Assembly (NCBI RefSeq): GCF_002811945.1
Contig: NZ_NPDX01000001.1
Location: forward strand, 1,682,501 to 1,746,500
Reading direction: 5' to 3'
Length of the DNA stretch: 64,000 nucleotides
Origin: Leptospira harrisiae
GTDB lineage: Bacteria > Spirochaetota > Leptospiria > Leptospirales > Leptospiraceae
Both the position numbers and the translations under genes were made by a program. This document shows, piece after piece, positions 46,091-55,010 of the stretch; within the stretch, counting starts at the first letter, position 1; every line of letters begins with the position of its first letter. A model generated the notes under the pieces. The model was given only the letters and a program-made list of their open reading frames with translations, was not told the DNA's origin and did not search any database.

Positions 46091-49000
46091 TTAAGCGGCC
46101 AAAAATTCCAATAGAGAAAGCAATTTTTTGATTTTTTGAAGGTCTTCCCGCTCTGGAATCGTATAACGCAATACAGATGGCTCTTGCGGTGAAATCAGTA
46201 GACCTTTGAATTTCGCCATTGCTTGAATCACCCGGTCTGGATTTCCCCGAAAATAGGTTCCACATTTAAATAAAATTTCTTCCGGCTTTTCGGTCACAAA
46301 CTCAAATCCTAAATTAGAAGCCAAAGTTCGAATTTTCTCCAATTCCACGAAGGTTTTTGCAATTTGTGGAAGTTCGCCAAATCTGTCTTCCATCTCAAGA
46401 GAGAGTTCTTCAATTTCATCCAAATTCGCAGAACCTTCGAAACGTTTATAAAATTCAATTTTCTGTTTTGTATCAGGGATATAATCATCGGGAAGGTAAA
46501 AATTGGTTTTTAAATTGACTGCAGTACGAACTTCCACTCGCACTTCCTCCCCTTTGATCCGTGAAATTGCCTCTTCCAACATTTTCACATAAAGATCAAA
46601 TCCTACTTCCATAATATCGCCTGATTGTTCTTTACCTAAAAGATTTCCTGCTCCACGAATTTCTAAGTCACGCATCGCCACTTTAAAGCCCGAACCTAAC
46701 TCTTGGTATTCGAAGATCGTATTTAAACGTTTTTCAGCAAGTTCAGTCATTAATTTTTTGGAAGGATAAAACATATATGCATAAGCTTTTCTGTCGGAAC
46801 GACCCACACGTCCCCGGATTTGATACAACTGTGAAAGACCAAACATATCCGCTCGTTTAACAATGAGTGTATTGACATTGGGCATATCAATTCCGGATTC
46901 AATGATTGTAGTTGTGACTAAAATATCATATTTTCTTTCGTAAAAATCCACTAAAGTTTCTTCAATTTCATCCTCTGTCAACTGTCCATGAAGAATCCCC
47001 ACAGAAATTTCCGGTACCAAAGAACGAATGTAAGCTGCTTCTTCTTCAATCGACTCAACTCGGTTATAAAGATAAAATACTTGTCCCCCTCTCTCAATTT
47101 CCTTCCGGATTGCTTCTTGGATCAGAGTATCATCTTCTTCTAATACATAGGTTTCTACACTTTGCCGATTTTTTGGAGCTGTAGAAATAATAGATAACTC
47201 TCGAATTCCTGTGAGGGCCATGTGCAGAGTTCTTGGAATCGGTGTTGCTGTTAAGGTCAAAACATCGACTAGATTTTTAAATTTCTTAATTGCCTCTTTG
47301 TGAGTCACACCAAACTTTTGTTCTTCATCGATGATAAGAAGACCTAAGTTTTTTGGTTTTACCTTGGAAGATAAAATTGCATGTGTACCGATGAGCATAT
47401 CAATTTTACCTTCTGAAAAATTCTTTAGATCTTCTCGAATTTCAGCTGCCGAACGAAACCGCGAAACAAATGCAATTTTTACCGGATAATTTTCATAACG
47501 TTGTTTGAAAGTATTAAAATGTTGTAATGAAAGAATGGTGGTTGGAGTAAGAAGCATTACTTGTTTCCCAGCCATGATCACTTTGAACGCAGCACGTATA
47601 GCTACTTCTGTTTTCCCGTATCCAACGTCGCCACAAACCAAACGGTCCATTGGTCTTGCGGATTCTAAATCTTGTTTCACAGATTCAATGGCAGATATTT
47701 GGTCTGGAGTTTCTTCAAATTCAAAAGCAGCTTCAAATTCTTCCTGCCAAATGGTGTCTGGCGGAAAGGCAAACCCATTTAGTTTCATACGATTTGAATA
47801 AAGTAACACTAGTTCTTCAGCAAGTTTATCAACTGACTCCTGGACTCGGTCTTTTGCCTTTTTCCAAGAATTTTTTCCAAGGGTGTCAAGTTTAGGAGAA
47901 TCTGTCCCTCCTATGTATTTTTGAACTAAAGATATTTGATCGAGAGGGACAAATAAACTATCACCACCAGCATATTCTAATTTAAGAAAATCCCTTTCTT
48001 TTCCATCAGCTTTCGTCCTTTCAATTTTAACAAACCGACCCACACCATGGTTGACATGTACAACGTAATCACCTTCTTTTAAATCAATAAAAGATTCGAT
48101 CATTTGTGAGGCTTGTTTTTTATAACGAGTTTTTCTTTTGTACTGACGACCGAACAAATCATTATCAGTAAAAATATAAACCTGATCTTCTAATACATGG
48201 AACCCACGTTTGAGATCAGAAATGACTAAATGAATTCCAGGATTCACAGAATTAAGTGGAAGTGGCAACGGATCTTCCGATTCGGAATGAACAGTTTCTA
48301 TTTCATTCTCAGAAAATAATCCTTTTAATCGCATCATCTGTGCTGAAAAAGAGGATGTAATAAAAATTTTATTATTTGGATCTTCAGTTAATAATTCTAA
48401 AAAATACTCTTTTGCTTCGCGGATTTTACCGCGAAACCCCCTAACCTCCGTAATTGGTTCATAAGAGAAATTTTTCTGATTGTCTGGTAAAAGCGAAAAA
48501 CGAATTCCTGTAGTATCCTCTGAAGTTAAGGTTTTCCACTCTTCTTCAAAAGATAACAAATCATCTGGTTTTAAACAAAGTGCCTCTTCTTTTTTTTTCT
48601 CAAAAAGAGTATTATATTCTCTTTCCATTCCATAAGAGCGTTCTTTGGTATCAAAATATCTTGGAAAAATAACTATCGGTTTATTGGGAAAAAAATTCAA
48701 GAAACCTTCGTGGTTTCGGACTAAAGGCAAATGTTCTTCGATGATTTCCAGTTCCGAATCAATGGGAAGTCGTCTTTCTTTATGTAACGCTAAAATTTCC
48801 TGATATTTTGTTTTTTCCTCACGGCTAACAATAGTTTCATTTGCAGCAGTAATTACAATTTCTTGAATTTTTGCTATGGACTTTTGAGTATTAGGATCAA
48901 ATGTTCGAATTTCATCGACAGTATCTCCAAAAAAATCAATCCGAACAGGATTTGCCAAATATGGTGTATAAATATCCAAAATCCCACCTTTTAAACTAAA

Positions 49001-49513
49001 GTGACCAAACTGTTCACAAACCTCTTCCCTGTGGTAACCTAAATTAACCAACTCTAATAACAACTTATCTAATGGAAAATCCTTTCCCAATTTTAAAGAA
49101 ATTGATTTTCCTTTTAAACTTTCTTTTACAGGAAGTTTCCGTAAAAGCGCAGATACAGAAGTAACCACCAAACAACGATTACCTGAAAGAATTCGATTGA
49201 TGGTCAGAATCCGATCCCGTTTCCATTCCATTTGCCATTTGGTATATTCATAAGGAATGTTTTCAGGGCCTGGAAAATAGAAAATTTCCTCCTGTGGTAA
49301 AAAACTAAGAAGTTCGCGCGAAAAACTCTCTGCATCTTGGTTGGTTGGTAATACTACTAAAAAAGTCGATTCAGACTTAAGTGTTTCGTATAAGGAACTA
49401 GTGACAAAAGAATGTGCCGATTCTGGAATTCCACTTATATTGACTAATGATGTTTTTAGTTCAGCTAAAACAAGTTTCGGAGTGAATTTACGATCTTCTA
49501 TTTCTTTGGACAT
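46091..49513 (-). CDS. mfd: Transcription-repair coupling factor
   Basis: 1140 residues, typical for Mfd. N-terminal UvrB-homology region (FPGPENIPYEYTKWQMEWKR), RNA-polymerase-interacting CarD/RID domain (VVHVNHGVGRFVKIERTK, FLKLEYAGGDSLFVPLDQI), RecG-like helicase (CGDVGYGKTEVAIRAA Walker A; LLIIDEEQKFGV Walker B; GRVGRSDRKAYAYMFY) and TRCF C-terminal domain (YIPDTKQKIEFYKR). It removes RNA polymerase stalled at lesions and recruits UvrA. It follows panC by 7 bases. Confidence 0.97.
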   Translation of the reverse strand: MSKEIEDRKFTPKLVLAELKTSLVNISGIPESAHSFVTSSLYETLKSESTFLVVLPTNQDAESFSRELLSFLPQEEIFYFPGPENIPYEYTKWQMEWKRDRILTINRILSGNRCLVVTSVSALLRKLPVKESLKGKSISLKLGKDFPLDKLLLELVNLGYHREEVCEQFGHFSLKGGILDIYTPYLANPVRIDFFGDTVDEIRTFDPNTQKSIAKIQEIVITAANETIVSREEKTKYQEILALHKERRLPIDSELEIIEEHLPLVRNHEGFLNFFPNKPIVIFPRYFDTKERSYGMEREYNTLFEKKKEEALCLKPDDLLSFEEEWKTLTSEDTTGIRFSLLPDNQKNFSYEPITEVRGFRGKIREAKEYFLELLTEDPNNKIFITSSFSAQMMRLKGLFSENEIETVHSESEDPLPLPLNSVNPGIHLVISDLKRGFHVLEDQVYIFTDNDLFGRQYKRKTRYKKQASQMIESFIDLKEGDYVVHVNHGVGRFVKIERTKADGKERDFLKLEYAGGDSLFVPLDQISLVQKYIGGTDSPKLDTLGKNSWKKAKDRVQESVDKLAEELVLLYSNRMKLNGFAFPPDTIWQEEFEAAFEFEETPDQISAIESVKQDLESARPMDRLVCGDVGYGKTEVAIRAAFKVIMAGKQVMLLTPTTILSLQHFNTFKQRYENYPVKIAFVSRFRSAAEIREDLKNFSEGKIDMLIGTHAILSSKVKPKNLGLLIIDEEQKFGVTHKEAIKKFKNLVDVLTLTATPIPRTLHMALTGIRELSIISTAPKNRQSVETYVLEEDDTLIQEAIRKEIERGGQVFYLYNRVESIEEEAAYIRSLVPEISVGILHGQLTEDEIEETLVDFYERKYDILVTTTIIESGIDMPNVNTLIVKRADMFGLSQLYQIRGRVGRSDRKAYAYMFYPSKKLMTELAEKRLNTIFEYQELGSGFKVAMRDLEIRGAGNLLGKEQSGDIMEVGFDLYVKMLEEAISRIKGEEVRVEVRTAVNLKTNFYLPDDYIPDTKQKIEFYKRFEGSANLDEIEELSLEMEDRFGELPQIAKTFVELEKIRTLASNLGFEFVTEKPEEILFKCGTYFRGNPDRVIQAMAKFKGLLISPQEPSVLRYTIPEREDLQKIKKLLSLLEFLAA

Positions 49514-49520
49514 GTATATT

Positions 49521-50375
49521 TTAATTTGGAATTTTTATCATCTGATTGTCAATAAGGCGAACGTCACCAACAAACACTGCCAATGCGAGAAGAACATCTC
49601 CTTCCATTGTTTCAATTGGTTGGAGATTGGTGGGGTCTACAACTTCTAAATAATCAATCCTTACAGAACTTCCTGTGAGTAAAAAATCTCTCAAAATTTC
49701 TTTCCAAAGGGGAAGGTTTCTTTCCCCGCCAAACACCGTTTTTTCTGCTAATGCAAACATTCTCGGAATGAGGTTTGCCGTTTCTCTATCTTTTGGACTT
49801 AAACGAATATTTCTGGAACTCATCGCGAGGCCATCTGGTTCTCTACGGGTAGGAACTCCAACCACTTCCAAAGGAAAATTGAGATTTTCAACCATGGCAG
49901 AAATCACTCGAAATTGTTGGTAATCCTTCAGACCAAAAAATGCCATAGTCGGTTCGGTTAAGTGAAAGAGTTTCGAAACAATTTGTAATACACCTTCAAA
50001 GTGTCCAGGCCTTGTGCGACCACAAAGGTGTTTTTGTAATTCAGGAATACTCATTTGAATAGGAGTTTTGGTTTCCGGATATATTGTTTTTACATCTGGC
50101 AAAAAAACCAAATCCACTCCATGCTCTTCGCATAACATCAAATCAGATTCTGTATTTATAGGATAATTTTCAAAATCTTTAGGATCGTTAAACTGTGTCG
50201 GATTTACAAATATTGAGACAATGGTTTTGTTTGTTTTTTTCTTTGATGTATCTACCAAATCCATATGACCCGAATGTAGACTTCCCATCGTAGGACAAAA
50301 ACCAATGGTGAATCCTTCTTTTTTCCAAATATGAATTTGATTTTTTAATTCTTGAATATTGGATAAAACAATCAT
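49521..50375 (-). CDS. panC: Pantothenate synthetase
   Basis: 284 residues. It shows the nucleotidyl-transferase motif PTMGSLHSGHMDLV (HxGH), VSIFVNPTQFNDPKDFE, CGRTRPGHFEGV, FFGLKDYQQFRVI and AMSSRNIRLS (KMSKS-like). It joins pantoate and beta-alanine with ATP in coenzyme A synthesis. Two starts are possible: ATG 50381 overlaps the hisD stop (ATGA), but ATG 50375 has GAGGA six bases upstream and is preferred. Coupled to hisD and mfd. Confidence 0.95.
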   Translation of the reverse strand: MIVLSNIQELKNQIHIWKKEGFTIGFCPTMGSLHSGHMDLVDTSKKKTNKTIVSIFVNPTQFNDPKDFENYPINTESDLMLCEEHGVDLVFLPDVKTIYPETKTPIQMSIPELQKHLCGRTRPGHFEGVLQIVSKLFHLTEPTMAFFGLKDYQQFRVISAMVENLNFPLEVVGVPTRREPDGLAMSSRNIRLSPKDRETANLIPRMFALAEKTVFGGERNLPLWKEILRDFLLTGSSVRIDYLEVVDPTNLQPIETMEGDVLLALAVFVGDVRLIDNQMIKIPN

Positions 50376-50377
50376 AC

Positions 50378-51664
50378 TCATTCCTCGGTGCGAACCTTAA
50401 CACTTGTTCCATGTTCTTCGTCCAAACCTTCCAACTCAGACATTAGTTTTACAAACGGATAAAGAGTTTCTAAGGATTCTTTTGTTACTTCTTGGAAAGT
50501 CACTCGTTTCAAAAAGGTGTCAACACCAAGAGACGAATAAATTCTACTTCCTCTTGCAGTAGGAAGGATATGATTTGTTCCACTAATATAATCACCCATT
50601 GCCACAGGAGAATACGGACCTATAAAGACACTACCTGCGTGTTCAATTTTTGAAAAAACCGTTTGATTATCTTTTGTTTGGATTTCTAAGTGCTCAGGTG
50701 CAAGCTCATTCGAAAACCAAATACAATCTTCAATGCTTGGAAAAACTATTATTGCAGAATTATTATAAATGGATTTTTGTTTCATCTCCAAACGTTTCGG
50801 ACGTTCCACAAAAGCTTTTTCTAATTCTTCACTTACTTTTTTGGCAAAATCTTCTTCTGTTGTAAGTAAAATAGCGGAAGAATCTTCCCCATGTTCTGCT
50901 TGTGATAACATATCACATGCGATCCATTTGGGATTTGCAGAAGAATCGGAAATGATACAAACTTCACTAGGCCCAGCAGGACTATCAATTCCAATGATTC
51001 CTTGACCAGCTAAATAGGATTTTGCGGCAGCTACATATGCATTTCCCGGTCCCACAATGAATTCCGATTTGGGAATTGTTTCTGTACCGTAAGCAGCGGC
51101 TGCAATTCCTTGTGCTCCCCCAACAGTCACAATCCGATTCACATTTAAAATCTGACAGAGCCAAACGAGAATTTCTGGAAGTCCCTCTTTTTGCGGTGGG
51201 GTTATCAGTTGGATATTTTTGACACCCGCAATTTTTGCAGGAATGACTCCCATGAGAACACTAGATGGATACAAAGCCTTCCCACCTGGTGCATAAACGG
51301 AAAGAGAAGGAATCGGAGTGTATTTTACACCCAATCGATTTCCATCAATGGTTTTAGACCAGGATTCTCTTTTCTGTGCTTCATGGAATGATTCGATATT
51401 GGTTTTGGCTCGAAGAAAAGCCTCTTTGATTTTTGGATCTAAATCGGTTTGAATGGAATGCGGATCCAAACAAACTGAATTCAGATGGATTCCATCAAAT
51501 TTTTCTGTATATTCAATGAGGGCTTTGTCCCCTCTCATCTTTACTGCTTCTAAGATTGGAAGGATTTTTGCCGTGGCAGAACTTAGGTCTTCTTTCGCTC
51601 CCGAAAGAAAACGATCCAATTCATTCTTTGAATTTCTGTTGGAACGTAAAATAGGAATCGGCAT
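50378..51664 (-). CDS. hisD: Histidinol dehydrogenase
   Basis: 428 residues with all expected segments: VGGAQGIAAAAYGTETIP, VGPGNAYVAAAKSYLAGQ, IDSPAGPSEVCII, DMLSQAEHGEDSSAIL (zinc/catalytic Glu-His) and the end GDYISGTNHILPTARGSR. It makes the last two oxidations of histidine synthesis. No other his gene is near, so the pathway is dispersed. It heads the panC-mfd series; the gap to the upstream DUF5683 gene is 43 bases. Confidence 0.96.
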   Translation of the reverse strand: MPIPILRSNRNSKNELDRFLSGAKEDLSSATAKILPILEAVKMRGDKALIEYTEKFDGIHLNSVCLDPHSIQTDLDPKIKEAFLRAKTNIESFHEAQKRESWSKTIDGNRLGVKYTPIPSLSVYAPGGKALYPSSVLMGVIPAKIAGVKNIQLITPPQKEGLPEILVWLCQILNVNRIVTVGGAQGIAAAAYGTETIPKSEFIVGPGNAYVAAAKSYLAGQGIIGIDSPAGPSEVCIISDSSANPKWIACDMLSQAEHGEDSSAILLTTEEDFAKKVSEELEKAFVERPKRLEMKQKSIYNNSAIIVFPSIEDCIWFSNELAPEHLEIQTKDNQTVFSKIEHAGSVFIGPYSPVAMGDYISGTNHILPTARGSRIYSSLGVDTFLKRVTFQEVTKESLETLYPFVKLMSELEGLDEEHGTSVKVRTEE

Positions 51665-51707
51665 AAAATCAGCTTGGAGGGAAGACCTTCCCTAAACAAG
51701 CTTTTTG

Positions 51708-52889
51708 TCAGAAACGTGAGGAGAATTCGATTTGATAACGTGATCCATATTCATAGGCGAATTTTGATTGGTTCCAACCTGAATCGGAAATGACGGTTGC
51801 TTGAACACGTTTGGTCGATTCACCCAAAGGAAATCCAGGTTCATAATTGGCTACATTTCGTTTGGCAGAAAAATAAGAATCAACAATGTTATAGAGTAAA
51901 AAAACGCCTAAAATTCCAGCTCCTACCTGAATCACACCTAACTCAGACTTTGCGGAATTGAATTTTGCTTCTGCATTTGATCTGTTGATCAACCATAAAG
52001 CTTGTGTATCTTGCCTATCAACTAGTAAAACTCCAAATAACACTGCCGCTTGGTAATCAGATCTTGCACTTAAAAATTTATTATAAGAGTTCGCATACAA
52101 ACCGACTGCTGAGAGGGAAACCAATGGAAATACATATAGTTTCCAGTTTTTCCCATCAATGTACTTTTGGCCCCAACCAGGTAAAACTGTGGATCTCCAA
52201 AGAGTAGAAAAGTAAGGAGTTTCGTAGTAATCTTCAGGAATTTCTTTACGAATGATTCTTTCTTGCCTTTGGGCAAATCGATTTGCTTTTTCCTTTGAAT
52301 CAGATAAAACAACTCTTTGTTTGGCGGTAAGAATTTTATTTCTCGGATTTTCCAACACCAAATCATAAATCCCGGTGTCAGTATCGGTATCCACTGCAAA
52401 AGTGGCTTTGGCTACCGAATCGGATTCGATGACAACTTTTTTGGCAGGAATTCGTTTCCCACCTGTCACCATATACACTTTCATTGGGCTGATGAAATCT
52501 TTACCTTCCAGTAAAAAAACTTTTTCCTTTTCTTCCTTCGATACGGAATAAACAGAATCCTTTGTTAAAGTGGGAACTTTCGAAACAACAACTTCAAACC
52601 TTACCCAGTCTGAATAACTTCCCACTTTTCCTAGTTTATTTACCACAGCAACTCGGTGTTCATAAATTCCAGAAGTATAGTTAACTAAATCATAACTTGT
52701 ACCGTTCACTTTTTCTGAAAGCACAAGATACCCACTGGAATTTTTAATTTCTAATACATAACCAGTGGCACCCTCTACCTCCAACCAACGTAGCTGGTAT
52801 TGGGTACTTTCTTCGTTAGTAGGTTGCGCCAAAAGAGAAACACTAAAAAGAAAAAATAAAATTAAATAAAAACGAAAGTTATTCCACAT
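51708..52889 (-). CDS. Exported FN3/TIG-like protein with C-terminal membrane DUF5683 region
   Basis: 393 residues with a signal peptide (FYLILFFLFSVSLLAQ). An N-terminal FN3-like repeat (LRWLEVEGATGYVLEIKNSSG, SGIYEHRVAVVNKLGKVG) and an IPT/TIG-like repeat (VFLLEGKDFISPMKVYMVTG, DTGIYDLVLENP) precede a region like DUF5683 (STLWRSTVLPGWGQKYIDGK, then two membrane helices). DUF5683 proteins are poorly understood inner-membrane proteins. The ATG overlaps the end of the FecR gene by 11 bases, so the two are co-translated. A regulatory partner role is inferred. Confidence 0.68.
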   Translation of the reverse strand: MWNNFRFYLILFFLFSVSLLAQPTNEESTQYQLRWLEVEGATGYVLEIKNSSGYLVLSEKVNGTSYDLVNYTSGIYEHRVAVVNKLGKVGSYSDWVRFEVVVSKVPTLTKDSVYSVSKEEKEKVFLLEGKDFISPMKVYMVTGGKRIPAKKVVIESDSVAKATFAVDTDTDTGIYDLVLENPRNKILTAKQRVVLSDSKEKANRFAQRQERIIRKEIPEDYYETPYFSTLWRSTVLPGWGQKYIDGKNWKLYVFPLVSLSAVGLYANSYNKFLSARSDYQAAVLFGVLLVDRQDTQALWLINRSNAEAKFNSAKSELGVIQVGAGILGVFLLYNIVDSYFSAKRNVANYEPGFPLGESTKRVQATVISDSGWNQSKFAYEYGSRYQIEFSSRF

Positions 52890-55005
52890 AAATTTTCCCT
52901 GGTGTTAGGATTTTTGGAATTTTTAATTCAGGAACAGAAATAAAAAAGTCCTGTTTGTTATATGCGGATTCGCGTTCAGTACCATCCGTTTGTTTGTAGA
53001 GAGCAGCAACTTCCCAACGGAACCTGCCTACATTCAATTTAAGAATCTCATTGAACTGAAATCTAGTAGAATTGGTCCGTTCATTCAATACTTGTTTTTC
53101 GCGAATTCCAGAAATATCAATCAAACGAATTCGATACCCAGATACTTTTTCTACTGGTTTCCAAGTAAATAGGATAGAATTTCTAGTAAACAAATCAACT
53201 GTTTCATTTCGCGATGGACTTACTAAACTGGGAGGTTCCATATTGGAAATCATTTGAAAACTTCGAGATACACTTGTGTCTGATGGATCACCACCCACTG
53301 GCCTAACTCTCCAATAAAAACGTCCCAAGTCTTTGGATTTAAATTCAAAATAATTTCCGGAAACGGTTTCTTTTGTTAGAAGTGGTTGGAAATCTGATTC
53401 TTTTGCTATTTCCAATTCATAGTTCGACTTTCCCGTTAACTTCTTCCATTTAAGAATGACAATGGAACGTTCGTCCACTTCTACCTCAGCTCCGTTTGCT
53501 GGAGCAACTAATTCCATTTCCTCTTTAGCGATCACTGTAAAAGTATTTGATTTTGATTCTAGTGAATTTCCATTAGAACCGATTCCCTTTACTCTCCAAA
53601 AATAAGTTCCCACTCCCAGTCCACTTGGTAGTTTTAAAAAATTGTTTTTAACAGACTCAGATTTGATTTTGGATGAAAAATTTGAATCAGAACTTAGTTC
53701 CCATTCGTATTGGCTGAAATCTTTGTCATCTTTCCAAGAAAAGAAAAGTTGTGATTTGGTTTGTTCTTCGGCAAAAGTTTTCCCCTTTGTTGGTTCTAAT
53801 AGTTCAGGAGGCGTCAAATTGTCTTTTTTACTTACCTGAAAACTAATGATAGTTGAAACCTTCTCGGTAATCCCTGGAAGATTGGATTTTGCTTGGATTT
53901 TTGCAAAATAATTTCCTTCTTTTAAAGAATCAAAGGCTAAAGATTGATTTTGGGTTTGTTTAGAAACAAGGATTTCCGAAAATTTAACATCCTTTGCAAT
54001 GAGAACTGTATACGATGAATAAAGATCCAATGGATTCCAAACAAACCGAACGACAGGAACCTCTTGGGTATAAGAAAAAACTTCGCTTGGTTTTGGACTT
54101 AGAATTTTTAAAGCAGGATCACTTAAAATTCTAAACTGAAATACCTCTGTCGTATGTTTGGATTTGGAATTAGGGTCTTCATACGAAACCCTCCAATAAT
54201 ACGATCCAGAATTTAATCTTTTAGTAAAATTTGGTGAAGTCAGTTTTTCCTTAATCAAAGATTTAGAAAAGTCAGGTAACAAAGAAATCTCAATGGCAGG
54301 GTTTGTTTGTTTGAATTGGTCTTGTTTCCATCCGGAAATGGCAAATTTAATCTTTTCTGACCCAGATTCAGAAAGTAAGTTTTTCCTATCTTCAGGGGAA
54401 ACCAAACGATACACAGGTTTTCCTACTTTGACACCAGATTCTGTAACGTTTGCTATTTGGTCTTTAGCTATCGTTTCTTCTTTTCCATTTGATGTTAATT
54501 TTGCTTCACCCTGGTCTACTTTGATATTTAACTCGGATTTAGTTTTATCAAGTTTTACATCACCATTACCAACTTGTACTGTTTTATCTCCGGCAGTGAT
54601 GTTCATTTTCATGTCACCAGAAACGGTTCCTTCCCGGGCCGCCTCAAATGATCCATAAGCAAAATTAATATTGATGTTTCTATCGGAAATATCCAAAAGA
54701 ATCATTGAATTTTCGGAAATATTTATTTTTGTCCCATCATTTAACGTAAGTATGGCGTCAGAAAGACCTTCGGTACGAATTGTATCTCGATTTTTAACCT
54801 CTGTTTTAGATTCAATCAAATCCCAAACTACCGCATCATTATATTTCCTAAGGACTGTTTTGTTTTTGAAAGTAATTACTCCAATAGTAGGGCTTGAAGA
54901 ATCAATGAAACGGTCATTTAAGTTTCGATACAAAAAATATGAGAATACAAGAATCAGTAATAAAAGAGAAGAAACTACAAATTTTGTATCGTTTAACCAT
55001 CTCAT
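52879..55005 (-). CDS. FecR-domain protein with multiple FN3-like repeats
   Basis: 708 residues. One N-terminal membrane helix (VVSSLLLLILVFSYFLY), a FecR domain at about 45-200 (VKNRDTIRTEGLSDAILTLNDG, INISENSMILLDI, YGSFEAAREG), then about five FN3-like repeats whose cores recur as FVWNPLDLYSSYTVLIA, FSWKDDKDFSQYEWELS, LKWKKLTGKSNYELEIA and FTWKPVEKVSGYRIRLI. It resembles a longer cousin of the LysM-FecR protein near 22 kb. It follows the cyclase by 5 bases, so it is the likely envelope sensor of that enzyme. No ECF sigma factor is near. Confidence 0.8.
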   Translation of the reverse strand: MRWLNDTKFVVSSLLLLILVFSYFLYRNLNDRFIDSSSPTIGVITFKNKTVLRKYNDAVVWDLIESKTEVKNRDTIRTEGLSDAILTLNDGTKINISENSMILLDISDRNININFAYGSFEAAREGTVSGDMKMNITAGDKTVQVGNGDVKLDKTKSELNIKVDQGEAKLTSNGKEETIAKDQIANVTESGVKVGKPVYRLVSPEDRKNLLSESGSEKIKFAISGWKQDQFKQTNPAIEISLLPDFSKSLIKEKLTSPNFTKRLNSGSYYWRVSYEDPNSKSKHTTEVFQFRILSDPALKILSPKPSEVFSYTQEVPVVRFVWNPLDLYSSYTVLIAKDVKFSEILVSKQTQNQSLAFDSLKEGNYFAKIQAKSNLPGITEKVSTIISFQVSKKDNLTPPELLEPTKGKTFAEEQTKSQLFFSWKDDKDFSQYEWELSSDSNFSSKIKSESVKNNFLKLPSGLGVGTYFWRVKGIGSNGNSLESKSNTFTVIAKEEMELVAPANGAEVEVDERSIVILKWKKLTGKSNYELEIAKESDFQPLLTKETVSGNYFEFKSKDLGRFYWRVRPVGGDPSDTSVSRSFQMISNMEPPSLVSPSRNETVDLFTRNSILFTWKPVEKVSGYRIRLIDISGIREKQVLNERTNSTRFQFNEILKLNVGRFRWEVAALYKQTDGTERESAYNKQDFFISVPELKIPKILTPGKIYVE

Positions 55006-55010
55006 TTGAT

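Noticed and set aside
49514..49520. SOS-type box before mfd or xthA
   Set aside because: No TTTG-N5-CAAA pattern is visible in the short gaps upstream of either repair gene.
54293..54658. 121-codon open frame on the plus strand within the FecR/FN3 gene
   Set aside because: Its composition mirrors the coding strand of the FecR gene and it encodes nothing recognisable.
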